Assembly: GCA_029204225.1 (NCBI GenBank)
Contig: CM055100.1
Location: forward strand, 54,061,539 to 54,125,538
Reading direction: 5' to 3'
DNA length: 64,000 nucleotides
Source of the DNA: Diphasiastrum complanatum
Lineage: Eukaryota > Streptophyta > Lycopodiopsida > Lycopodiales > Lycopodiaceae
Made by a program: the position numbers and the translations under genes. This document shows positions 55,671 to 64,000 of the stretch, in pieces. Position 1 is the stretch's first letter, and each line of letters begins with the position of its first letter. A model generated the notes under the pieces. That model did no database searches and was not told the DNA's origin. It worked only from the letters and a program-made list of their open reading frames with translations.

Positions 55671-57005
55671 TTGCTCTATAGAGATAGAGTATGTGTCCCC
55701 AATTTAGAGGATTATAGGCAGCAGGTCCTATATGAATGTCATGACAATCCTAGTGCGGGACACCTAGGCATACAGAAGACCTATGAGCTTCTTCGTAGGC
55801 AATTTTTTAGGCCTAGTATGAAAAAGGACGTCCACCAGTATGTAACCAGTTGCCAGAAATGTCAAGTAAATAAAGTAGAGCGTTTAAAGGCAGGAGGGTT
55901 GTTGCATCCCTTAGAAATACCAGCTGGTAAATGCGAGAGTATCTCCATGGATTTTATAGTAGGCCTGCCTAAAACCCAAAAGGGTAATGACGCTATATGG
56001 GTCACAGTTGATCGTCTGACCAAAATGGCTCATTTCATTCCGACCAAAACAATCGTTAAAGCTCCAAAGTTAGCGAGGTTGTTTGTAGACGGGCAATTTA
56101 AATTGTATGGTCTACCTTTCGACATAGTTAGCGACCGGGATAGTAAGTTTACTGAAAATTTTTGGAGGGCAGTATTCCATCATCTCCATACTAAACTTAA
56201 TATGAGTACCACCGACCATCCACAGACGGACGGTCAAATAGAAAGAGTAAATCATGTGTTGGAGGATATGCTTCATGCATGCGTCAACAAGAAGCAGACT
56301 AATTGGGAGGAGTATCTCTCGATACTAGAGTTTGCTTACAACAGTACCAAACATTCAGCTACGGGATACAGCCCATTTATGCTGATGTACAGTTTTCAGC
56401 CACGCTCACCCACAGTTGTAGGGTTTAAACAAGAAAAACTTGAAGCAGCCAGAAACTTATTAGAGGACCTAAACCAGATCATAGAACATGCTAAGCGTAA
56501 CATTAGGCAGTCCCAAGATCGAGATAGGCACTATGCAGATCCACACAGACGGGATGTGCAGTTCTCCACTGGTGAGAAAGTCTACTTGAGAGTCCCAGTT
56601 GACTCTAAAACCCTCAAATCAGGAGTGTGTGCTAAGTTGTCTCCAAGGTATTGTGGTCCCTTTACCATCAGTAGGAGACTAGGCGAGGTCACCTATGAAC
56701 TAGAACTCCCACACAACATTAAGGTTTTTTCAGTCTTTCATGTAAGTCAGTTACGAAAAGCCTTAACCAGATCAGATAATCTGGTAGGGGACAGTGTTCT
56801 AGTTCTCCCATTGGATCCTCAGCAACCTCCACATGAACCAGAGGAGATTCTTGATAGTAGAGAGACGCAGACTAGTCATACTCTATACCGAGAATATCTG
56901 GTTAAGTGGAATGATCAGCCTGTTGAGAATGCCACTTGGGAAAGAGGTTGCGTCCTTCGCAAGATTTTTCCAGACTTTGTCTTAGAGGACCAAGACGGTT
57001 CTTAA
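55671..57005 (+). CDS. gypsy-E integrase with chromodomain (open)
   Basis: 444 open codons from the stop at 55648 to TAA 57003. Zinc domain: YECHDNPSAGHLGIQKT ... CQKCQVNK. Core: SMDFIVGLPKTQ (D), IVSDRDSKFTENFW (D), DHPQTDGQIERVNHVLED (E), so the DDE triad is complete. C-terminus: YCGPFTISRRLGEVTYEL, FHVSQLRKAL, and chromodomain EILDSRETQ then YLVKWNDQPVENATWE, ending with RKIFPDF. It would bind element cDNA ends and chromatin in the nucleus. The ATG at 55671 is not a native start. Confidence 0.85.
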   Translation: MLYRDRVCVPNLEDYRQQVLYECHDNPSAGHLGIQKTYELLRRQFFRPSMKKDVHQYVTSCQKCQVNKVERLKAGGLLHPLEIPAGKCESISMDFIVGLPKTQKGNDAIWVTVDRLTKMAHFIPTKTIVKAPKLARLFVDGQFKLYGLPFDIVSDRDSKFTENFWRAVFHHLHTKLNMSTTDHPQTDGQIERVNHVLEDMLHACVNKKQTNWEEYLSILEFAYNSTKHSATGYSPFMLMYSFQPRSPTVVGFKQEKLEAARNLLEDLNQIIEHAKRNIRQSQDRDRHYADPHRRDVQFSTGEKVYLRVPVDSKTLKSGVCAKLSPRYCGPFTISRRLGEVTYELELPHNIKVFSVFHVSQLRKALTRSDNLVGDSVLVLPLDPQQPPHEPEEILDSRETQTSHTLYREYLVKWNDQPVENATWERGCVLRKIFPDFVLEDQDGS

Positions 57006-57016
57006 GGGGGAGGGAG
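57003..57016 (+). promoter_or_regulatory. gypsy-E polypurine tract
   Basis: AAGGGGGAGGGAG between the integrase stop and the 3' LTR. Typical plus-strand primer. Confidence 0.85.
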
Positions 57017-57375
57017 CGTTACGAGCTCGTAACCAGTGCCGAACCCTAGAGAACACAGATAGGTCAGATACCACAGTCAGGGTTGTGTCCAACGTACATG
57101 ACCAACAGGGCAAGACAGTGTGAGTAGTGTGCCCCAGCACGGTCCATAGCCATGGCGGGCCTAACACAGCCGAGGGACCCTGTCAGCAGGATAGGGCCCC
57201 CAGTTGGGTCCCGACGTACAGTTGGCCACATCAGTGCCACATGGCCGACACTTGGCAGTAGCATGCTACCAGTCCTCACACTGGGCTAGGAGGGGCTTAC
57301 TCTGTATCAGGGAGTAGGCAAGGTTGGGTGGATCAGTTAGTGTTTGCCCTACTGTGGTGTTAGGAACTATTACAA
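57017..57375 (+). repeat. gypsy-E 3' LTR
   Basis: CGTTACGAGCTCGTAACC (first base T to C relative to the 5' LTR) to GAACTATTACA. It is one base longer than the 5' LTR because of an extra T near 57361. Confidence 0.9.
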
Positions 57376-60300
57376 TATGGTAATATGGCATGTTGACATT
57401 ATGATACTTTACCAACAATGGATTAAAAAAGTAGAGTTGTTTGATCACTTAAGGACTTGTTGATAAGCATTTTGTAGGAGGATGAAAAAATCGTTTGCAA
57501 GAGGGACAAGATGTTTCACATGCTCAGGTTGGGTTGGTTTGGCAGGCTGCAAGCCTTTCAAGGTTGCATGATAGTTACAAATTATCTCTAAAGTTTGCTA
57601 GTGTGAAAATATAAGGGGATAGAAAAAAGTTGGGAAAGATGAAATGCATGTATGTTGATGTGAGTATTTGTAGTGCGCCTAACGAATAATTTGGAATTAA
57701 AATGATAAAACATAGAGCATTGATTACTCTAAGTGGATGGCTATAAAAAAATTCACAAAATATGAAAAACCATTCTATAGAGATACACTTGACTACCACT
57801 ACAAAATTAAACAAGTCTTATGTTCTTCTATCATGTACTTATATAAATTCTCTAATATTTCATTAGAAAAAAGTGAGGGAGGGGGAGATTTGTTAAGCTT
57901 TATTAACGCACAAATCTTTTGAGAAACAAATTGAAAATTGAAAAATAGAGAAAAAGTTGGTGCCAATGCAAGATATTGAAAATTTTTAATTGCTTTCATC
58001 TTTGTTTTTATTGAACCACTCGAGGTAAGAGGACCTTTCGTCCAGATTTACCGTTAATTCCCATTTTGTTGCTAATTGTAGATTTATTTCACTTTCCATC
58101 TTTGTCTCATAAGATTGATTTAAGACAATTATGTTGTCTTCTACTAGGACATGTTACTCTTATAATGTCCTTCCCTTTTGAACTGCTTGTCGGTGATCTT
58201 TTGGTCATGTTGATCGTATTGTCCTTTTTTTAAGCAACTTAGAAATCACATTTCTCCACCTAGTTTTTTTTGTTTCTATTTTATCTTTTATATACTTGAT
58301 GATGTGTCCTCCTTTATTTTGAGATTTTGTTTAGCCTTTTAGAAGTTATCATGTATTGTCCCTTCTAACTATTTCATTATATCCTAGGCTTCTTTGGAGT
58401 TGGTTTCATATTGTTGATTGTTGACATCTTGAAGGATTGTCAAGCTGTCGAATAGCTTTCAACTTCTTTGTTTCTTCTTCTTCATATTTGTGGTCGTGAT
58501 TGATATGGGCCTAAAGATTCGGTAATTGTGTTTTGTGATTTTTATTTTTTACTTAAAGCTTCTTATTTGGGCCTTCTACTTCATTCATCCAATTGTTTAA
58601 GGAATCAACCATCCATGTCTTCTTATTTAAAAAGAAGAAAAAGAAACTCAAAAGTCTTGGAGAATTGTACAATGGTGTACAATGAAAATTATGTAGTGAG
58701 TGCAATAGTGGTGGATGTCATAATGATGGTATGATTGATGGTGGTTACTATTGTGGATGTGCTAGGAGACAATACTATCATTTTTCCAAATGATGTGCTT
58801 TGTAGGAAGTTGCCCAATTTTAAACAAACATCAAACAAGAAAGTGCAAAGAACCAAAAAACATTGTCATAGCTTGGTGTGGAATCACTGATAAAGGCATG
58901 AGCATGCTTGTATCAATAAATAATGTAGGTGAGATGACAGAAAGTGGAGGTGGTTTTGCAATGAACATTATGCAATGTTGATATTGATGCTAATGTAGCT
59001 GCAAATAGATCTACTTGTTGTGTTACTGCAATGTCACCTTTATACAAATGCTGGCGATGGTAGTCTACAAGATGCTTGCTACCAAAATGGCCTAGGTGAG
59101 ACAAGATTGATCTTTGTGCTGGCATGTCTCAAATATTCATAGTGAGTTGAATCATTAATGAGACCTCTTATCGTCAGGCGAGTAGGTTTGTTGAGGGTTA
59201 TGCATGTCTATTTGGTTATGAAGGCTACCAAGGCATCATGAGTGTTGGTATTAAATTCAAAGTGCTCAATCAGGTATATGAATACAATCTTGGAAATCAT
59301 GTTGGTGTGCCGAGTCTCCACCAACAAGCAATTGGCCACCATTGAGACATTGACTATAAGGTTAAGCTGATAAGTGATTGATGAGCTGAGAATCCCATTA
59401 TTAATGAGTCGACATTGTATAAGGCTCTTACCCTCTAGGCCAAGCGAGTCTTCAATAGTTTTTTGGTTGACGCTTGGGTTTTAGGCATAAATTTTTCCTT
59501 GGGAAGGAGAAAGGCTTGGTTAACCATGTTCCCAGCGATATAATTGGTTATGAGATTGTCATCCTGAAATCAAGATATTGACAACGATAAATAGGACGTG
59601 GGGCTATTCCATTTAGAATTTCTTAAGAGTTAGCAAGGCTAGAATGTTAAGATCTCCAAAGTTATTTAAACTCATTTGTGGTGCTTTTCGAAGGGGGCCT
59701 CTCACATTAACTAAATGAAATTGCAATAGTCTCGAGACTCGTAGAAATACAAATGATCTTGGAATTAGGCTCCAGCATATGCTCTCACAGCAACAAAGGA
59801 TATTTGCACATTTTGAACAGAGAGACGCTTTGAAAGTGGCACAAAAGAATGTTCAGACTTGTCATTTATGAGTCTAGTTAGAAATGAATTTGATTTTAGT
59901 TTGTAAGATGTGTTGATGGTGCACCCAATTTTTAGTTTGATCCACATAGATATTTCTTAAAACTAATGCAGATAAAAATACATCAACGTTATCAGAATGC
60001 ACAGCATTACGTGTACATAAGAGAATATGATCTATTAATGCGAGTTAAGATGCTGCAAAAACATCCATCCACAACCCACTGGCAAGCATTTATTGGAATG
60101 AAACTAGCAAATCTTTTGATCAAAACCGGCAATAACAAGTTTTTACAGGACTAACACAACTTCAAAAGGAGGATCTCTTAGATAAAAACCAGCGAACTAG
60201 ATGATAGCTGACATTAGGGTTTGCCATCCACCCAGGTAAAAGTTAAAATAAGCTGAAACAGGTCAGTGCAGCGATGAATTCAGAAAGTTCAGGTCACTTA

Positions 60301-61073
60301 ACAATGTTCCAACTGAAGAAAGAAACATTTTATCAAACTTGCGTATGCAATAAGCACAGGGCATAGTCCTCGTAGCACAGTACTTATAAGAAACATTTAT
60401 CCAACAACCCAAAAGCACAGATATGCAACATACATTTTTATGATTAAAGAAGATGAAGAATGGCTGCCATACCTTATACTGCAACAGATGTTGAGATTGG
60501 AGCAGCAAAATTCAAGCAGAACAGATCAAGTGTGGCAAAAAAAGCTGCAGTTACTTCTTGAACAGCAGGTTTGCTTACAAGCTTACCAGGAACGGTGGCT
60601 TTCCCCAACTATTCTTATTGCTAGTTGGCAAAACAATGGTTTAAGTCATCAATAACTTAGGCAGAACACATGTTTAATACACCTAAAAAGAATAGATGAG
60701 CTCCACCACGATCAGCTCGTATGCTGATTGGAAGCACAAACATAAAATCAAGGGATAATAAATGAATGAATGAGTTCGCCAGGATCAGCTACGTCGCTGC
60801 TGGCAGATTCCGGAAACTTAAGCCTCCATCTTGGGGAGGCTGAGACATGCTTCCTGGGGTACCGGTCAGTGGTCTGCAAGAAGGCGGGACGCTATAGTAC
60901 CAAGCCTGTGAACAGAAGGAAAATGAATGAGGCAGATTGCTCCAAGGCGATGCTGCTGAATAAGAAAAATTCCTTTCCATTAAGTACCCTGACCTTGAGA
61001 TCCGTTCTTCCAAGCAGCACTGTAGCTGATCGTGGGGAAGCTCGTTGATGGGTTAACGTAGCTAGAGATCAGC
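57376..61073. other. Unassigned stretch between gypsy-E and the GATL gene
   Basis: No supported gene in about 3.7 kb. 58480-58090 read on the minus strand contains ETNSKEA, a stop, then DIMK, which recalls the UBN2 motif TSKEAWDIL of copia Gag. A very old copia remnant is possible but unproven. 59000-59960 is of intermediate GC without frames above 70 codons. 60170-61073 lies downstream of GATL and should include its 3' UTR. Confidence 0.45.
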
Positions 61074-62174
61074 TTATTCATCTGCGTATTTGGTTTTAAT
61101 GAAGAGATCGTAAGGAGCCCACAAACTGTCAATGGGGCAAGGATGACCAGAGTCCAGCCTCAACCAGGGTTTACCCTTGCCACTCCAATGCAACAGGCTA
61201 ACAGGTCCTGGATGCAAATGCCGGCAGCTGCCCATGGCGTTATCTCCACCCAAACCGTGCTGATTCCATCTATGCTCAATGGGCTCCACAAATCCAGCAA
61301 ACACCAACAAGAAAGGAGGCAATGAGCCAAGCTCATATATTCGCTTCTCCTTCTGAATCTCCATCCACATCTCAATTCTTCTTGTATAGTTTTGCTGCCG
61401 CCATTTTGTAAGATCAATGACCATCACGCCGGTGTTGAAATAGCAAGCAATTCTTGTTTCAAAGGTGCTGGCTAGAGTAGAGTTAGACCAAAACGAGGGA
61501 GTAAAGTACTTTGTGAAATTAACATGGCAATATTCTGGAGCTCCAAGAGTGTGAGATCCTAGGCTGGTGCCCCAAAGCTTTGCAATGTCATCCACCACGA
61601 TCAGGTCAGAATCGAGATAGATTACCCTTTGGATGCAGGTCTCTAAAATTTCTGCCAAGTAACTACGAGCATAATTTAGAGGCTGTTCTAAGTCTTGCCG
61701 CACGGATGCCGATATCAAATCCTTCACCAATTTTACATCAAAGTAATATACTTTGAATCGTAGATAGGGAAACGTGTTTCGCAGTAGGGTTTTGAGCTCG
61801 ACGTCCCCGTGGGACACCAGGAAATGAAAGATCAGATTTTCGGGGCAGTCTGAATGCTGAACAATGGATAGAATGGCAGCCATCGATCCCCGCAAGTAGA
61901 CTGCATCCAGAGTCATGGCGATATGCACCGCAGTAGCATCGCAAACAGACTCGGCTTCGCTCTTGTCCACACTGCTCGGCAGGCAGTGGATTCCATTGCG
62001 AAATGCAGGGGCTTCTTGGAACAAAGCTGGCCCAGTAGGAACTTTATGGGTGGCAAATAAATCCTCGTGCGCTCTTATAGCTTCAACAGGAACATATAAT
62101 TTGATCAACGGAAGAAGAATCAGTGAAACCCATGAAGCATAAAACACAGGCTCCAAATTTCCAGACCATCTCAT
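61074..62174 (-). CDS. GATL: Galacturonosyltransferase-like protein (GATL, GT8 family)
   Basis: Single exon, 366 residues from ATG 62174 (MRWSGNLEP) to the stop at 61074. An in-frame ATG lies 35 codons upstream (62279), but GATL proteins usually begin MRW/MLW-like followed directly by a hydrophobic anchor, seen here as [15 protein letters not shown] (residues 10-24). The GT8 nucleotide-sugar and Mn site [11 protein letters not shown] is at 186-196, [17 protein letters not shown] at about 210-226, and the family end motif [11 protein letters not shown] at 327-337. Length and motifs match plant GATLs, Golgi proteins tied to pectin or xylan synthesis in the cell wall. No stops or frameshifts, the only intact host gene here. 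The precise substrate is not predictable from sequence. Confidence 0.9.
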   Translation of the reverse strand: MRWSGNLEPVFYASWVSLILLPLIKLYVPVEAIRAHEDLFATHKVPTGPALFQEAPAFRNGIHCLPSSVDKSEAESVCDATAVHIAMTLDAVYLRGSMAAILSIVQHSDCPENLIFHFLVSHGDVELKTLLRNTFPYLRFKVYYFDVKLVKDLISASVRQDLEQPLNYARSYLAEILETCIQRVIYLDSDLIVVDDIAKLWGTSLGSHTLGAPEYCHVNFTKYFTPSFWSNSTLASTFETRIACYFNTGVMVIDLTKWRQQNYTRRIEMWMEIQKEKRIYELGSLPPFLLVFAGFVEPIEHRWNQHGLGGDNAMGSCRHLHPGPVSLLHWSGKGKPWLRLDSGHPCPIDSLWAPYDLFIKTKYADE

Positions 62175-62946
62175 GATTTTTTCACCGCCAGAGAACAATG
62201 AATTTAAAAGCTCCAATATCGCAACAAAAGCTGGAACTCCTGAGCGAAAATTCTTAACCCCGAACAACCTCTGTTGCAATCTGCTTCAATGTCTGACACT
62301 AAATCTATGAAACCAAGTATTTGACGCACGAAACGTTTATACCGACTCCCCTGCTGATTATAATTAGCAAACGTGTGCTGATTAGATTTCAGCAAAGTGA
62401 TCACAGTTTATTAACTTAGGTAGTGAAAACGATACCGGAGGCCAAAGTCTTGTATCAATTGACAAATGAATTACACGATAATGGCTTTCTTTTCTAATCT
62501 AACTCGCTCACCGATCGCTCTCATCCACGTTTTGATGACAAGCTTCACGCTATCTCATCAATCAAGTCGCTGTGAATCAAGCACTCCCAAAAAAAACATC
62601 CCAGAAATACGAAGGCAACTTGAGAATGCAGAAATTACAGCATTGAATTTTTGAACACTACTTAGTTCCTACCAGGAGGAGGACTGATTGATTTACAAGG
62701 AAATGTGTGACTGCAAGATAAAACCAATCCTGCTTGACTTCAACACACGGAGCACAGCAACACAACAACGCGTGAAATTTTGCAGCGAAGCCACCATGAA
62801 CGTGACTGAGTCACTCTCAGCATGTACATAGGTTGTATGGCTGTTGTGGATGGGGTGGAAAAGACGAGGGGAGCCTAGAGGAGTAAAAAAAAAAAAACCA
62901 AACGTTCGTGTCCCATCCCATCTCTTCTGTCTTCTTTCTCCTTCCT

Positions 62947-62954
62947 CTACTATA
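62947..62954 (-). promoter_or_regulatory. Possible TATA box of the GATL gene
   Basis: CTATATAA/TTATATAG about 775 bases upstream of the GATL start, followed (in the minus direction) by an A/T run near 62899-62887. The distance implies a long 5' UTR. This is only a sequence match to a TATA box; transcription data would be needed. Confidence 0.25.
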
Positions 62955-63237
62955 TAATTCTCCCCATTCACTCGTATTTTTTTAATCATAAACTTCTCAC
63001 TCGGCATTTAAATAAGTTTGGGGTTGAATCATTTTTCCTGGATCCCCAATCAAAATGTTACTTCAGAAGTGGGTTTTCTAATCGATTTCTTCACATCCAG
63101 TAGCAGCGGGAATCATTCCACCGATGATCCCGTTCCATAGCCCCAATTAGCTATTTTCGACTAGCCAATTGATAACTCAGGTAATGTACGAGCAGCTTCC
63201 AGGTGGGAAACGTGGGAAAGAAAAGATTTGAGGAGGT

Positions 63238-63273
63238 GGGTTGGGTTGGGTCGGGTCGGGTCGTGGGTGGTGG
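63238..63273 (+). repeat. G-rich tract, potential G-quadruplex
   Basis: Seven GGG runs, five of them spaced by exactly two bases (GGGTTGGGTTGGGTCGGG...). This fits the G3N1-7 rule for a quadruplex on the plus strand. It lies about 1.1 kb upstream of the GATL start, which is on the opposite strand. Confidence 0.8.
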
Positions 63274-63807
63274 GCAGCACCCAGCTGGATCCTTCCTTAG
63301 CTGGAGGCAGCGTGTGGAATGGGCAAATGAGCAGCATACTACAACAACAACATCAACAAATAACAATTTTTTTAGCACATGCCACACACACACTTCACGT
63401 TTTGTGTTGACCACGTATTGCCTCCCACTTCAAACCAAAAACAAAAACTACCCCCATGCCCCCTTCCTTCTTTACCCTAAGTTGTTTTCTTGAAGCAAGG
63501 TCCTTGCATCCAACTCATAAAATGGTTCACTTCTCCTCACAATTTGCTAATCTTATAATTATAAGTGGCTTAGTCAGTAACCGGAGATGCAAGTTAACGA
63601 AACTTAGAACTTCTTTTGAAAACTTCAAAACCCTAACTCTTTATAAATAGAGCACATGCGCTCTCTCTATTAAGCACTCGTCCCAAATATTTTTGAACTT
63701 TTTAGAATGTCGAATTTTCACCTCAAAAGATCGCCAACTACAGTCACTAAGATTTTAAGGCACACATGGCGCAATGAAAGGCAACAATCTGTTTTTCTCC
63801 ACAACAA

Positions 63808-63810
<3 letters not shown>
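63274..63810. other. GATL upstream flank, no gene seen
   Basis: Mixed sequence with CACACA and CAACAA runs and short frames only. Nothing further can be supported. Confidence 0.5.

Positions 63811-63899
<89 letters not shown>
63811..63899. repeat. (TC)44 microsatellite
   Basis: 89 uninterrupted bases of TC. It makes the Ser/Leu-repeat frame seen there an artefact. Likely length-polymorphic. Confidence 0.98.
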
Positions 63900-63900
<1 letters not shown>

Positions 63901-64000
63901 GCTACTTTTTGCCCTTATTAAAAATTTATTTTTCATCATTTTAAAGCTATGAAACCCTAAGTTTGATCAACAAGCATTCACATCTATGTTGCAATATGAA

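Larger units (their letters stand above)
51102..57375 (+). mobile_element. Ty3/gypsy chromovirus gypsy-E, structurally complete, frames interrupted
   Basis: LTR 51102-51459, PBS 51461, gag, protease, RT-RNase H, integrase with chromodomain, purine tract and LTR 57017-57375. Flanks ATATA and ATATG are a near-match 5-base duplication. The LTRs differ at about 22 of 358 positions (about 6%), older than copia-2. RT-RNase H (476 codons) and integrase-chromodomain (444 codons) are open. Gag and the protease/RT joint are broken. It is the best preserved gypsy element in the window. Confidence 0.9.

Noticed and set aside
60770-61048. 92-codon plus-strand frame beside GATL
   Set aside because: It lies in the 3' flank of the opposite-strand GATL gene, with no recognisable domain or homologous pattern.
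62174-62279. Upstream ATG of GATL (35 more codons) as the true start
   Set aside because: The family usually starts just before the hydrophobic anchor, which fits ATG 62174; the extra residues resemble no GATL N-terminus. Transcript 5' ends could overturn this.
63238-63273. Telomere-like repeat
   Set aside because: The plant telomere unit is TTTAGGG; this is GGGTT/GGGTC and short.
63707-63901. Frame ending in a long Ser-Leu repeat
   Set aside because: It is the translation of the (TC)44 microsatellite.

Overview
This is nuclear DNA from a land plant. Nearly all of it is nested, broken LTR retrotransposons, with one recognisable host gene at the right end: a single-exon GT8 glycosyltransferase of the GATL type (61074-62174, minus). 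PBS sequences matching plant initiator-Met and Asp tRNAs, chromodomain Ty3/gypsy elements, a CACTA-type DUF4216 fragment with an intron, and AT-rich spacers all fit a plant. The species cannot be resolved from this sequence. Bacterial-style features (operons, ribosome binding sites, CRISPR) do not apply.

Layout. 1-1468: decayed gypsy pieces with two copies of one LTR start. 1469-5615: Ty1/copia element copia-1 (gag-PR-IN-RT-RH, interrupted, no 5' LTR). 5620-6500: reversed leader of the gypsy-A family. 6520-8965: a palindrome cluster, an AT-rich spacer, a CACTA remnant and a perfect 38-bp inverted repeat. 8966-9948: gypsy-B scraps. 9949-16153, continued at 21639-21800: gypsy-A, a decayed chromodomain gypsy element. 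Copia-2 (16154-21633) sits inside gypsy-A's 3' LTR and has 653-bp LTRs and a perfect 5-bp target-site duplication. 21801-26238: gypsy-B pol. 26239-30690: unclassified. 30690-32708: reversed gypsy-A LTR and leader. 33130-35099: LTR, PBS and leader of a further gypsy family (F). 35100-39010: reversed gypsy-B gag, leader, PBS and LTR. 39011-42560: copia-C. 42626-44220: internally deleted gypsy-A copy. 44560-47990: reversed copia-D, split by a 1,213-bp solo LTR with its own TSD. 47990-51101: AT-rich, no genes. 51102-57375: gypsy-E, structurally complete with chromodomain, LTRs and PBS but with interrupted frames. 57376-61073: mostly unassigned. 61074-62174: GATL gene, followed by its upstream flank with a G-rich tract and a (TC)44 microsatellite.

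The most unusual object is copia-2. It carries both LTRs, PBS, purine tract, TSD and one uninterrupted 963-codon frame. That frame encodes normal copia Gag and protease for about 420 residues and then about 540 residues with no recognisable integrase or reverse transcriptase. It looks like a non-autonomous element that kept Gag-PR and would need pol supplied in trans by a relative such as copia-1, whose Gag is clearly related. Faint copia RT/RNase H-like motifs, without the catalytic aspartates, appear in the expected order in the odd half. This suggests, but does not prove, that the half is a heavily remodelled pol kept open as a frame.

All module calls come from motif reading by eye. Family names (A-F, copia-1, -2, -C, -D) are local labels for this window.
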